Assembly: GCA_037074615.1 (NCBI GenBank)
Contig: CM073545.1
Coordinates: 17,874,001 to 17,938,000 of the forward strand
Origin: Leucaena leucocephala
Taxonomy: Eukaryota; Streptophyta; Magnoliopsida; Fabales; Fabaceae
Length of the DNA: 64,000 nucleotides
Direction of reading: 5' to 3'
Shown here piece by piece: positions 22,955 to 36,859 of this stretch. How positions within the stretch are numbered: the stretch's first letter is position 1; each line of letters begins with the position of its first letter. Below the pieces are notes generated by a model. It worked only from the letters and a program-made list of their open reading frames with translations. It searched no databases and was not told the DNA's origin. A program made the position numbers and the translations under genes.

Positions 22955-25900
22955 CTCATAGAGCTGAAAGCTTGAGTCCAGGAGTCGGCGAAAAGTACAA
23001 TGCAAAGCACAGAAGAGACAAGGTTTTTGAAATGTTGAGCCAGAGAGTCAATGCAGAAAATTTTAAAATGGGTACCATTTTTTTAGAAGGGTAGGAGAAG
23101 AAGAAAATGACCCTCGTAGAATTTTGGACTGCAGGAGTGGTGGGTGAGCCATGTGATTGGGATGGAATGGTAGACGAAGCACGTCGAGGTTGAAGTTCCA
23201 ATTATGTCCTTGGAATTGGATGATCGGACATTGTTGTCCTCGAACTTTCCCTTACAAGTTCAAATATTTCCACTTCTTATAGTTCTCTTCTTATTTGCTT
23301 CCGGTTCGGGTTATGTCATGCAGAGACCTTTATAATGGTGGTTTATTAATGAAAATATGTGAATACCACATAAGGGCCTGAAATGGTACAATTAATGTAA
23401 ACTCCTTAGGTATTAAAGTTTTGTTGCGATTTTACCTAACTAATCCTCGGAGATCAAGAGGGAGATTACGAAACGACGACGTCTCTCACAAACATTGTCG
23501 GAGACTGCAATCTCAGATCTGGTCCTCGTCTTTGTAGGGCTTAAGCCCAATTTTCTTGCGTGGAGGGCCGAGACAAGCCATGTGTTTCTCTCACTTTCTT
23601 GGGCCAAACTTGTAAATATGAGGTTTGAGAGGGACTAATAAAGATTGGGTATCCAATCCGGTGTGGACCATACCCATGCAAGACCAATTTCCCGTACGTT
23701 CCAAATTCACGTGGCCTTTGTATCAAAAAAAAAAAAAAATCACGTGGCCTTTTCTTTTATTTTTATTTTTATTTTTATTTTTTTTGTTAAAAGAAGAAGG
23801 CTAACTCGCCCTGAATTAAGATAACTTAATCTATAAGGGGATCAAATCCCAAATACTCCTTAATCACAATATTCCTTAAATAAGTAGGGTATGAATATAA
23901 CACTTGTGTATTCCTTAAATCATCTTTTTATAAAGAGTATGTCAATTGATTTTACTCTCTAAGTATATGTTATATTTGTAGCTCTCAAGATAAATTCATA
24001 ACCTTATGTATCTATATAAGTGAGAGGCTACATGTATGGACTGGGTCTTTTGTTAACGTGGCCGTCTCTTTTATAATGCAACCCAGCTTCTCTAAACTAT
24101 ACCAAAACTTCCCTTGGCCTCACAATCCCGATGCTAGGAAGGCACATCAACATTTTTTAATTTAGAAAGTTAGCACAGATAGTAAAAAATATATTCTTAT
24201 TTTATAAGAAACGAGTTTTTATTTTTGTTACTATTGTGAAGACTCCTTTAGTAAGTGATCTCGTAAATCCCCTATAAATATTCTCTGAGCCCAGCCCTAA
24301 CCTTAGTAGGAGACAGATGCTGAATCCAACTAAACTTTTTTTTTATAAAAAAAAATTAGAAATTCTTAGATGTGTAATCCAATACTGCTTATAATTTCTT
24401 ACCTCACTCGCTTCTGCTTTCTTTGATTTTAAAAAATAGGCACGAACGTCTACCTAAAGAGAGCAAAAACAAAGCCATGCATGACCATTAGCTATGCCTT
24501 TTAATTTACTTCATTGCATGTCCTTTCATATATATGATAGCTAAAGGCTATGACAATAATCATCCTCATAAAGGCATCATAGATGATGTTAGCTATTTTA
24601 TTTAGTTTGTAGGGATTGAACTCTCTTGCAGATTATTTAGCAAAGCATATATGTTCATATACTCGGTGAAAAATTCTGTATCCTTGATCAACCATCACCT
24701 CTCAAACAAGAGGTGGAGGTTGATGAGTGAATTTAGGTTGCTCTGCATTTCTTGTTTGCTCATTATTACGAATTTGTAGACTGCGGGTTTCATTAAATAA
24801 AAGAGCTCAGTTTTTGAAATTATTTCATTTTCATGTTTAATTTTTCGTGTGTGTGTTATAGAGAGAGAGAGGGAGGGAGATTTGTGCCCCCATCTACATC
24901 TATAAATATTCTAAAATTATAAAATTTATCACACGATATCGTATCATATATTCTACTTGCGTATCTGAACAATATATATATATATATAGATGCGAAAAAC
25001 GTACTTTAAACACACCCAAATATTAGATGAGAGAAAAAGCAGGAAAGAATAATAATAATACAAGTAAAAAGATAAAAAGATGATTTGATTCGTTTGGTTA
25101 TAGGGTTAGAGAAATCTCCGACAGAAGAAGACTCATCGTAATGAAAGATGCCTAACATATCATTAACCACAAGTCTCTCCAGTCTTTGTTTGTCTCCGAG
25201 AATCATTCTATCTCCATTGTATTTGTCTATTTATTCCGATTTATACGACGACCTCACCCACAAACAGACAATATACATTGAAATGATATATGTAAATTTA
25301 AATATAATTCCACTTTTGCTTTTTGTCAAATGATATATTTCTAGATGATCCATCGAGTGTTATGAGCGTTAATTAATCAGTTGAGAAGGTAATTTCGAAT
25401 ATTGACAGAGAAATTATCTAATGAACAGATCAACAGTTAGTTCTGTTTCTCCTAATTAACATTAATTATATACGTCTAGGAATCTCTCTATTAAAGGTTT
25501 CATTTTCATTGTGCTTCACTACGTATAGTTTTAATCATTTAAAATATTAGTCTCCTATATTTTAAAAAATAAAATTATAAAAATTAAGATTATTATTTCT
25601 TGAATTTTAGGAACCAGCTCTTTGAAAAAGTTAAAATTATAAAAATTAACTTACATGAGTTAAAGTTATAAAACTAAATATTAACTGAGTTAAAACTATA
25701 CATCAAATGATTAATTTTTTCTGCACATTTTAATTTATAGGACAACCCGGCCAGTTGAAAAAGTTGTGATATTTAATAGTAGCATTTTTTTTGCATGTAT
25801 ATTTAATAGCATCATACGTATCCGGTATTTTTTTTTTGGCCAGATGTAATTATTTTATTTGGATTTATTCCCAATTAGTTAGCTATTTATTTTCCTTTTT

Positions 25901-27979
25901 AAGATATATATGTTATCGATCAATTTCTATATATGTTTAGTTCATGTATAAGAAGAAAGCATTCCGACTTATTTCAAGAAGTGAGACTTAAATTCTTCCT
26001 TTATTACATATCGTACTGAATGTAGTCAATATAGAGGGGGGGCTTATTTTAAAATTAATTAACAATTTAAGGGAAATATTCATATGTTCAAATCACGTGT
26101 TAATTAAACTATTAAATTATGCACCTAACTTTCACTACCTTAATTAGTTAATTCAATGATTAATATTAAAAACTAAAGTAACTGATTTTTAATTTAGAGC
26201 ACCAAAAATTAATTTAATCTAATTTATCCATGAATAACGTTTGCATGTGCTAACAATAATTGTGCGTATGTTATAATTTAATATATACCTTAAAAAAGGT
26301 GTATGTTGTTCTTGGATTGCAAGATCGTTTTCAAAGTGCTTACTTGAGTTTTATTATCTGTATAAAGACATTGTCATTTTAACAAATTAATATTTCAAAG
26401 AAAAGGGAAAATGATAAGCCTACCAAAGAACGTCTTTCTGGGAAATACAAACATGAATATAATAGAGCACGGGAAAATGTCTAATCAGTGATAATCTGGG
26501 CAAATACGACACGACAAAGAGATAACCAAATACGGAAAATGGACGAAATTAAGGTGACTATAATTTCAAATTACATTCTATTTTCGCAGTCTTTTCAACG
26601 TCATGATTAGTACGTACCAGTAATCTCCTTCGCTACGCTTTGTTGACTTATCATGCAAATTAACCCATTAAAAGAAGCTCTAGAATAACTTGATTATGAC
26701 AGCTTATTGATTTTGTTTATTTGGTACTACTACTCTCCCCATCACCTCAAAATCCAGTTTTTGATTTGAAACGGATTCTGTGAAGGTAGACTGCATAGAA
26801 ATTAAAAGTTCAAATCTTTGAAAACAAGTAAAGCGATGACTGAAGGAAACATATAAAACATAGTAATTAAAACCATTTTGCCCCCCTAACTGTCCACCAA
26901 AACTCAGACTCGTTGGTCCACAGATATAATCACACCTCAAAATCCATATATTTAACTATATTTATCATTAACTAAAAGTTATTATTATGTGAACTAAAAT
27001 TTACTATTAGATTCAAATTATAAAAATAGTATATCTGTTTGTAAAATTAAAAAATTGTGTATATTAGTCCTTACTCTCTGTATTGAGAGCTTTGTTAATT
27101 ATGAGTTAATTAAATATGTTATCACGTTACTTGAAGGTTACTGTTAGGTTAATAAGATAATCTCTTTAATTGTGAGATAATATTGTATATATCTGTCCTT
27201 TTTCTTTAGATATTGAAAATCTCGAGTACTGTGCCGCTGATTGATTTAGAAGAGTTAGATGGAATCTGAAGTTGAGTGTCACAAGAAGCAGAGATTTGAA
27301 TGGCACAAATTCAAAGGATTATTGTCTCGGATCCCTATACAGGAGATAGTTGTAATAACAAGTTAGGTTATCTCTCTTTCTGGGTGAATTCCCTAATCCC
27401 TAAAACATTCCAAGCATTAATATCTCGCCCCCCTCGTCCGCTACAGAGAGGTGCCAGTATGGTAAGAGAGATGGGTCACTCCCACCCACTCATTCTCTCA
27501 ATCATAACGCATCATTCATATCACAAGAAGCCACCACCCTCTCTCTCTCTTGCCTTTCCCCACTCTCTCACCAACACGCGCACAAATTACGCCTTTCACA
27601 TTATGCAATCCACACAAGTTTTCAACTTTCCCATAATCCATCTTTTCTTCATCAATCTCAAGCCACTAGCCCCAACCCCACTTCACATCACTCTTCACTA
27701 GTCCCATCCCATCGTCTTCCTTCAGATTTTTGTACTCATCTCTCTCTCTCTCTCTGGGAACTTGTTTAATTTCTTCTTTTTATCTAAACTGTTGATGTTT
27801 TAATTTGTTGCTTTTCTTCTTGATCTTGTTCGGCTTTTTTCTCTTTTCAGTTGAGGAATTCAACTCACCCTGTGTCCTGTGATCTGCTTATAAATCTAGT
27901 TCTACTATAGAGAGAAGCACACAGAGATTATTCAGTCCCAAATAAAAAAAACCAGAGAAAAAGACTCTAGAGAGAGAAA
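22955..27979. other. 5-kb intergenic region between two divergent genes (SSL and YABBY2)
   Basis: This is the shared upstream region of the SSL gene (-) and the YABBY gene (+). It includes the SSL 5' region (22955-23300), AT-rich sequence with many short low-complexity ORFs, a GA tract near 24862, a short AT run near 24972, and the pyrimidine-rich YABBY promoter and leader (27530-27960). The predicted 133-residue ORF at 27300-27701 has an ATG but no recognisable domain; it lies in the CT-rich promoter region and is probably chance. Confidence 0.5.
27889..27895 (+). promoter_or_regulatory. TATA box of the YABBY2-type gene
   Basis: TATAAAT lies 85-91 bases before the ATG at 27980, preceded by a run of CT repeats (27740-27757). 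Its position predicts transcription start near 27920 and a 5' UTR of about 60 bases. Inferred from spacing and sequence only. Confidence 0.5.
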
Positions 27980-30900
27980 ATGTCAATGGAAATGATGGCT
28001 GCAGCCGAACGTGTTTGTTATGTTCACTGCAACTTCTGCAACACCATTCTAGCGGTACAGCCTTCTCGTCAATTATATCTTGTTCTCTCTCTCACTTTTC
28101 TTTTCTATGTTTTAATTCAATTCCATGTTCTTCTCTGATGAGCTTTTCATGATGCCGTTTCGTCCTTCATCAGCTATATTGCGGCATCCAGCTAATATTT
28201 ATATAAAGGAACGAGCCGTTCTGGGTAGCCATGAAAGACTAAAATTCTGTTCAGTAGAACAATTATTAATGTACATGAGAGAATGATAATTGACCCATAT
28301 ATATATATCGAAATGCATACCTGTTACCCCGATTCGTAGAAAAGCCAAGCCTGTGTTCTTCTGGGTAACTTTCCTTAAGGGTTGGAATCCATTAATTAGA
28401 GGCGATTTTCTTTAATTTACTACTACCCATCTAATTCAGACTGAGAACTGTGACTCCTGTCTTCTATTTAATGACAAAGTTCAACTGGATTTTGCTCCAC
28501 AAATCCCAACTACATACATACGGTGTAAGGTAAGAAATGCAAAATCAAAACCTAAAAGCACTTTTCGATCTTTGACTAATAGAAGCTACAAGTCATGTAT
28601 GTCCTAAATCTCATAGACAGCACAAAGGATTATTCTGCGAGCCCTTATGACTAGGGCTACTGAAGGGTTTAGGGTTCTTTCGATATTGTAAAAGCTTTCC
28701 CCCCACCTTTCTTCTTTGCAGCAGAATGAATGAATACATACATATGTAGACACATAATCTCATACACACACATATAATGTGTAGTATAAAGAAAGTTCAT
28801 TGCTGTTTAAGTTTTTCAACATCTTCTTTGTTTTTTTCTGCCTTTTGTGGTTACAATTTACAAAGAATCCGTATAGGGAGTCCATGTGTTGGTTCGCACT
28901 TCGCAGTATGGTTTTCTCTCTCCTCAGACAATATGCCTTCCCTTTCAGTGATGAGAAGGAAGGTTGGTATTTCTGTAATCGTCATGGGTTGGCAAGTAAA
29001 GCATCTTTTTTTATGATCCTATACCTATCTGCTTACTTTGGGTACTCAACAAGGCCGTGTTTCTCTTTCTTTCTTTCTACACAAAACCTCAGGAGTTTAG
29101 CTAGCCATTTTAAAAAAAATTTACCTCTCTCTTTATCATAACATCTCTGTGAAATTACTCCTTTTGAGAAAGCACTCTCTGGGATCCCTTCTTCATCTCC
29201 CTCTCTCCATAGCTACTTCATCAATGATGATGCTTCCCTCATCTTGTTTCCTTTTTTCTTGGGTTCTCTATATCTTAATTTGAATATAGGTGTGCGGGCT
29301 AATGGAATTCAGTTCTTGGCCTTTAATTATGGTTTCCGTTCGTGTCAAGTCCCTTTCAACTCTACTGCTTCTTTCTTTTATCATCTTGCCTTGCAGTGTG
29401 TCAGGTAATTAAAAAGTAGGCATTGTGAGAGTGCTAACTTTTTAAAATTTCAGGGTTTGATAAGCTCTAGCCCTCTTAGTTATTACTCATGTCAGGTCCT
29501 GATCTTATTGCTGGCCGAGAGAGATGTATTGAATTGCTCACTCTCTTAGCCCATAAAAGCAAACATGACCTCTCAGAATCATGAAAAAGAAAGCTTCTTT
29601 ATCATCATCTACTACTTCTTTCGTCGGTTTCTCTTCTGGGGGCTCCCTCACCAAACTTCGTTCCTTGTTTTTTCTTCTGTTTCCATCTTATCACTTTACT
29701 GGTTCTTGCAAGCCCCTTCATTGGAAATGTGGAAGCTTCCCTGCCCCTATATTTTCAAATTTAACAGCCTGAAGCTCTGATCTGTGGCTACAGTAATGAT
29801 TAAAAAAATGATATATCTAGGAAATTTGAAGAAGCGTTTGTTAGAAATCCCAAGAATTGAGGCTAGCTACACGTGCATGATTTTATAGAGTTTTTAGTGT
29901 TTGTGTTGTTGTATGTGTAGAAAGTAATTCTTAATTAGGTACACTTTGAATTGTCAAAGAATAAAAAACTCATTAATAAAGTGGATATAGAACATGATGG
30001 GATATATGAGACACATCTATATGTATTTGCTATATAATAATGGTTCCTTCCCACTTCTTAACTTTGTTAGTCTTGCATAGATATCTGAGAAACTCTCATG
30101 TTTGTGTCTTTGAGAGAGAGGGAATCTTTTGTGGTTTTCTAGTAGAACTGTGAGTAATGCATGATTTTGTTTCGTATTCCAAAATGGGTATTGGCAGGTT
30201 AGTGTTCCCAGCAGCTTACTGACCATAGTGACGGTTAGATGTGGGCATTGTGCTAATTTGCTATCAGTTAACATGGGTGCTTCACTTCAAGCGTTTCCTC
30301 CTCATCAGACTCACCCTCAGGTTTTTCAGACTCTTTTTGGCTCCCTTTTTATGGCCTAATGGGTAACTCAATGTTACTTCTTTTTTTAGTATTTCTTTAC
30401 AACTGGTTTGCGCTCCTTTTTACTGAAAAGAGGTTGGAGGAAAATGAACATCTGTATATAAGCTAATTTGTGCTTGTGTGAGTGAATATGTGTGTTTTCA
30501 TTAACTTTTCTATTCCGTTGCTATAAGTCACAGAAACAGCATCTGAATTTTGAAGAACCAAGCAACAAAGATCTGGGATCATCCTCAAAATTCAGCAAGT
30601 TAGCTCCATTTGAGCCTATAGAGCATGAGCAGCCTATGATTCCTCCCATTCGCCGTGAGTCACTCTCTTTCTGATTTTTTTTTTATTGTTTTTTTTAGGC
30701 TGAGTTAGAGGGTAAGTTTTGGAGCAACAATATGGTTATTGTGATGTGACTTGGAGGTTATGAGTTCAAATCTTTTCCCTCCCTAGACCCACCTGATAGA
30801 AATTTTGTACACTAAACTGCCTTTTTTTTAAGTGGGTTGTGTGTCATTTATAAACCACACGGTTCCAACGGAATGAATGACTTAACAACAAATAAATATA

Positions 30901-32531
30901 CTTCTCTGGTCTACCGATTTAACTAATTTGATTAGATTAAAAAAGTTAGTTAAATTAATAAATATGACATATTTTTTCTAAAATATTATAATCATCTTCT
31001 TTAACTCCCTCGTTCCCTCTCATATTTAATTATTGTTGAGGGGGTATCAATAAAGATAATTTAAGAAAAAAATTAATAAATATAAAAAATATATTTTATA
31101 TTTAGAACCAATATCAAATGTTTCATTAGGTCTTATATTAAGTGCAAAAGTGGTACAATTGTTGATATACTATATTGGAACCCCTTGAGTCTTTTGTTTA
31201 GAAAACTTATTTGTGGTCCATAACTGACGTGGTAGGCACTGGCCATCCTCGAATACATTTCCTTTGAATTTTTGTTTTTGGTGGTATCAAGCGTAATGAG
31301 CCTGTTCCTTTTGCATCGAACGGTGTACAATATAACATACACCCAGAAGCTAAGCTTCAAGGACAAATTAAAGACAATAATTAAGACACACTTCACAAAC
31401 AGGCATATGTTAATAAGCAAACTGCGGAAGAAGGCCAGGTTGATCCCACTTGTCATAAAACAAGTTTTCACAAGAGTGGAGAATCAATGTCTGAGTAATA
31501 TCCAATTCCTGTTTTGGTACAAAGGGTATCTAAATCTGTATTTGGCCCCATCTTAGATGTTGATCTTACATAAAAAACAAATTGACCCATATGTAATTGA
31601 TTACTGTGCCCTAGAACATATCTCATGTATATGTAAAATCAATTTATACAGTTACAGATTTCACTTACCATAAAAGCTTGCTGAGGTAAACTGATAATGA
31701 TATATGTATATATAATTGTAAAACATATATATCATGTGTTTCTCTCGGTGGGGCAGAATATATCAAAAATAAAATGTTATATAGAAGCAAAATATAAAGA
31801 GAAGCGATGAATAATGGGAGAGCACATAAAGGACCCTCAGGTAAACGGATGAGACGTAAATTTTACCTGAGACGTAAATGATCATGCCACTGGCTGGCAG
31901 TGCAGTGATCTATTTATGGGGCCTGCACTTGTCAAAAACTCTAGTTCAAAATGAATCCCGTTTCATGTAAAGGAAAAAAAAGTATCTATGCTGAGTTAAT
32001 TAATGTGTACTATATATATATAAATATATAGACATACTGTTAACTTGGTATTTAATTTGTGCTTCATTATTACATTCTAAACTTCATGGTCTAGTTATGA
32101 TATATCAGTAGTTCAATATTGCAGCTCCTGAGAAGCGACAACGTGTTCCTTCTGCTTATAATCGGTTCATTAAGTAAGTAATTAACTTTTTAATTTTTTT
32201 ATTTGAGTTAGCTTCACATATACCACTATATCTTCATCTTGTATCTGATTCCATTCGAAAGAAGAAAAGAAAAGAAGAACATGCCGAAATTTTCTTACTA
32301 TATATGGTTTTGCAGGGAGGAAATCCAAAGGATCAAGGCTAGTAATCCTGATATCAGCCACAGGGAGGCTTTTAGCACAGCAGCAAAAAATGTAAGTTTA
32401 TTTTTATTATTAGCTAACAACAAGTTAAAGTTGCATTCATTTTTTTTAGCCTATATCATCTTCATGAACATTCTCAGGTGTGTCAATGTAGAAGTTATAC
32501 AATTAGAAGCTGATGAAACAGCCATGCATGG

Positions 32532-32571
<40 letters not shown>

Positions 32572-33301
32572 AACTAGGATAGGAATATAACAAAAATGAA
32601 AACAATATCATTCTTTGAAGTTGGCCAAAAGAAGTGTTGATTAATTAAGTACGTAGTATTCATTGAATTAAATTTATCTTATTAAAACTCTGGATAAGAG
32701 ATGTGGTAATTATAAAACTACCACCACCGCCAGGTCAATGAATTTGTTGTAATCTAAAGCTGTATATAGTGATAAATTTAAAATGTTAATTTTGTCGGTA
32801 TAAATGGATCAAACATGAAAGTACTACAATATTAATTTCACCTTACGTATTCTCCATAGGATCAAATGGAGTGCCTGGGGCTCAACCATATAATTATTAT
32901 ATGGCGTACGTCCAGCTTGAAAAAGAACTCACGTCTCTTTTAATTTGATTAATCTATTGAGATTAATATATTAATTTATTGAGTCTTTATGATATATATG
33001 CGATGCTAAGTACGTTTTTCCCTCACTATGATGGAGAGATGGACCTTAAACACACACATATACACCATACTATAACAAGGGGCGGCAAGCCTCAGAAGAT
33101 TCATATATTTACGTAATTCCTTAATTGGTTCTTTATTATTTTAAAAATAATATTCCTCATGTACAGTACATATATGTAGGGTTTAGTGCAATGTGTACAA
33201 CAAAATAATATTCTTCACCTATATTAATAGGACAAGAGTCACAAGTTTGCCAAAGTTTTACGCAAGTTCATAATATAAAACGTCGTGTACATTGCCCTCT
33301 A

Positions 33302-33341
<40 letters not shown>

Positions 33342-34392
33342 ATTACACAAATTACAAATTGCTAACGAGTCATTGCTTAGTGTTTGTGTGTGTGTGTGTA
33401 TATAAACACTAATTCTTTTCTGCAATTAAGCTGCACGATAAGATTATATACACTACCAACATAAAATTGATCTAGCATATTAAAGTCTACTAGATCTCTC
33501 TTGATCTAGATTTTGATTTATAGAATAAACACTTATAATGGGAGGGGCAACTATGAATCTCAAAACTAAGATACCTACTAATAAGATCTGGTTAATATTA
33601 TAAAAAAAAATTATATATATAAACTTGATGTTTACCCTAGTTGAGTTATCTGCATCTGCATACGCATCACATTAAATAGTCTCTCATAATTCGGTTCACA
33701 TATATATATTCAGCGGGTCTGTGCCCTTATCGTTGATGGTGATAGTCCCCGATCTCCCATGTTCATCATATGCTGAGAATAGTTAAATTTTACACAAAAA
33801 GCATCTTTTCTAGAATCTTCCAGTTTGGTGACGTCCAATCATATATACTTTGCTTAGTAAGCATACCAATAAGAGAGAGAAAATAAAGGAAAACTCACAA
33901 TAACATCCCAAAAAAGAATATATAATTACTAGAAATTTCCAAAATAAATGAACAATACATGAAATAACAAATTCCAGTAAGAAATAATATGTTTATGACT
34001 GCTCACTTATTTTAATTTTTTTTTATGATTATATCCCTTCTTTTAGAATGTATAGTGAGTTTCCAAAAACAAAAAAGGAGAGATGGGGAGGACTATACAT
34101 GTAGTTAGTTCCTGTACTGTATAACGTGCTCTTCACCATGATATGTATACATTTCAAGATTCACTAAAACTGTTTCTATTCGCTTGAACTTAAGGAGATA
34201 TATACAGTTATGAATAATCAGTTCATTATAACCCAAAAAAAAATTGAATTCTATGTTTCTTATATGTCGTTTTTCTGGGTGCAGTGGGCACATTTCCCTC
34301 ACATTCACTTTGGTCTAAAGCTGAATGGGAACAAGCAAGGCGATAAGTTGGACCAGGGGGAGGGAACTCAAAAGTCTAACGGATTCTACTGA
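27980..34392 (+). CDS. YAB2: YABBY transcription factor, YABBY2 type
   Basis: Plant-specific nuclear regulator of lateral-organ (abaxial) identity. Coding exons are 27980-28054, 30198-30320, 30528-30654, 32125-32173, 32316-32391 and 34285-34392, giving 185 residues; Arabidopsis YAB2 has 184. The zinc finger is CNFC (Cys17, Cys20) paired with CGHC (Cys40, Cys43). The HMG-like YABBY domain spans about 109-160 (PPEKRQRVPSAYNRFIK, EEIQRIKASNPDISHREAF, WAHFPHIHFGL). The tail LNGNKQGDKLDQ...QKSNGFY is diagnostic of the YAB2 subgroup rather than FIL/YAB3, YAB5, INO or CRC. Introns 1 (2.1 kb) and 5 (1.9 kb) are long and rich in microsatellites. The exon-3 acceptor is ambiguous: AG at 30526-30527 or AG at 30532-30533, both in frame, differing by two residues (Ser-Gln). 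Confidence 0.95.
30700..30830 (+). mobile_element. Au-like SINE in intron 3 of the YABBY2 gene
   Basis: The element starts near gagttagagggtaagttttgg (A-box region), has a B-box-like ggaggttatgagttcaaat at 30753-30771, and continues with ccctagacccacctgat. It ends at about 30829 with ttgtacactaaactgcc followed by a T run. This order and the T-rich 3' end match the Au SINE family of plants. It has the same orientation as the gene. The copy has diverged (weak A box), and flanking duplications could not be recognised among the T runs. Confidence 0.7.
32534..32569. repeat. (TA)n microsatellite, YABBY2 intron 5
   Basis: About 18 uninterrupted TA units shortly after the donor site of intron 5. Confidence 0.95.
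33304..33339. repeat. (CA)n microsatellite, YABBY2 intron 5
   Basis: About 18 CA units, followed 45 bases later by a (GT)8 run at 33385-33400. The two runs are complementary and could pair into a hairpin. Confidence 0.95.
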
Positions 34393-35298
34393 GATATATA
34401 AATAGAATGCCGTGAGTCTCTGCTAGGTTTCTCTATGATTGACCTAAATCTGTGTAAAAGAAAAAAGTGAGGTTTTGATACAATTTCTCTCTCACTCTTA
34501 CACAACCGGATATGGAGGGGGGGGGGGGGAGAGGGAGGGAGAGACTCTTCTGAAAACCTCAGCCTCACATGTGTTAACTATAATAATTATAACAATTTTA
34601 GTTAATCATTCTAGGGGTTGTTATTGTTATGAAATGAATATGATTGCTATTTCTTCTATTATTGCATAAATGTTTGTAGCGGTCACGTAAACAATGTATA
34701 CATTGCTTCTAATGATCGATGATGTGCCATTTTTTTTCAGTCATAATTATTAAATTAAGAAGCTTTCAAAGTATATATTCTTATCTCTGCGCTCATTGTC
34801 ATGCTGGCAGCTTTTGAATTTTTCTTGCGTATTGTTCTTTTTATTATAGCAGTCTCATTCTCCACATATATATATAGATAGGACCACATGAATAGTGCTT
34901 TTCATTGCTATGGTATAGTCACCATCTGAGTCTTTCACGGTGCTTCATAACCTGCACAGGGACAGACCGGACAGTTGTTTTTTTAACCACTCCATATATA
35001 TATTGATACTGTCAACTCTTGCCCAGCACTTTTTTTGTATTATGCTACTAGTTATCCAAGCAACCAATTAATTTAATTTTAGAATTTGTAGTTACACTTT
35101 CCATTACAAGTATCTTTTTTGAGACTTAAACTCAAGATTCAGAGGGATCCAGTTAGAAATTATATTAATGCTAGACCTATTCTGTGTTGGCATATATATT
35201 GCACGAGAGATGTTTCCACTTCTTATCTCTGCTTTTCTACCTTGCCTTGGAGTCTTGTGCTCTGGGTTTATTTGAAAAACGATTCTACAATCCCAGAA

Positions 35299-35301
<3 letters not shown>

Positions 35302-35333
<32 letters not shown>
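35302..35333. repeat. (AT)n microsatellite
   Basis: About 16 AT units, intergenic, 0.9 kb downstream of the YABBY2 stop codon. Confidence 0.95.
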
Positions 35334-35336
<3 letters not shown>

Positions 35337-36828
35337 AAGAAAGAAAGAGGAAGAGAGAAAATAAATCATGATAAGAGCTTTTCTCTCTGGTTCTTGAATT
35401 GATTATGATTTCACTTTATCTTGCTGGACCGCTTTGTTCAGTTAATGCAGTACAGGCACCTATTAAAGGAACAACATGTAATGCAGGTTTTGCATGCATG
35501 TCGTGACCTGACACAGTTACAGTTTCTTTTATTCTTCCAAGAAAAATTATTACGAGAAGAGTAATGTGAGATACATAAAAGTTGAGACAAAACCCTAATT
35601 TCCGTAATCAAGTCTCGTTAGAGTAAAAAAACCAGGTCACAGTTTCGTAATAGCAAAGCAGATATACGCAGCAAGGGAAAGAAATAAAGAAAGGCGAAAA
35701 AAGTTCATCGAAACATATCGCAGTATACATACATATATATGCATATATTTCCTTTAACTAGGGCTCAAGTGGGTATCTAGTGTTATTTTCCTGTTACCTG
35801 CATCATCATGTCATTAGTCAAAGATAGATCATTATCTCTGTCGGGTAAAAAGATTCCAAACAATATATATATATATAGCAACATACATGAAGATCAGAAA
35901 GACTCATTTATATACTTCCACTTGAAGAGTCACTCGTTAGCGCCCACCACAAAATGCAGCTAATAATGAAGTGCTAATTCATACTATATTCGTTTGATAA
36001 TCGATACGAGTACAGCTTAAATCATATGTTCACATTAAGATTATTTTTGTATCATTAAATTTAAGTGTAAATTTTATGGTTTTATGTTTCATGTGTGAGG
36101 TCGTGTTTGTTTGGAAGCATTAATGTAAAGCCTGAGAAATAATAGTGAAATACTATTACAACATGTTGCTACAGCAATGGTGACAAGATGTATAATGGTT
36201 GACACAGTGGTTCCACCAATTATGGTCAAAACGTATAATGATCTGCCTTTAATTCACACAAACGTACCCCCGAAATAAATAATATATAATATAAGCACGC
36301 TTATTTAATTGGAAAAATACACAATTCTCTTAACTGTCACACCAATTATTGTTATATTTATATAATAATGTTAAAACTTATAATATGAATTGCTTTGATT
36401 TCAACCCCCCCCCCCTAATTTTTTTGCACTATGCATTACATGTACGAACGATACACATGGTTGTGAAACTTATCATAGATATAATATGTGTGCGTGTATA
36501 TATGCTATTTGATGTCTAGATATATAGAATAAATTTATCTACAAATGGAAATTTTAAATAAAAAACCTGGGAAATTATTGGATGAAAAATAATGAATTAA
36601 TTTGAATTACAAGTATTTGGGAAATAAACATATTACTATGATAATAGAGGGGGGTGGGGGAGGGTTTTGTCTGATGGGATTAAGTTAAAGCTCAAAAGTA
36701 CAGAATCTGAAACGTCAAATCAAAGAGCATTGATATGTTAATTGGGATCCATGTGTTGCACTGCTCACCAAGTGGGTCTTGTCTGAACCTTTTATTTATA
36801 TGTGTTATATATATATACATATATATAC

Positions 36829-36854
<26 letters not shown>
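36829..36854. repeat. (GA)n microsatellite
   Basis: About 13 GA units directly after a degenerate AT/CA run (36806-36828); intergenic. Confidence 0.95.

Positions 36855-36859
<5 letters not shown>

Noticed and set aside
24600..24700. LADYLAKHI-like reading at about 24630, reminiscent of a LINE RNase H motif
   Set aside because: Only ten codons match and no neighbouring homology was found; too short to call.
27300..27701. 133-residue ORF upstream of YABBY2
   Set aside because: It has an ATG, but it is CT-rich and low-complexity, has no domain, and lies in the YABBY2 promoter region.
31133..31556. ORFs of 94 and 112 residues on opposite strands within YABBY2 intron 3
   Set aside because: AT-rich sense/antisense overlap inside an intron without recognisable motifs.
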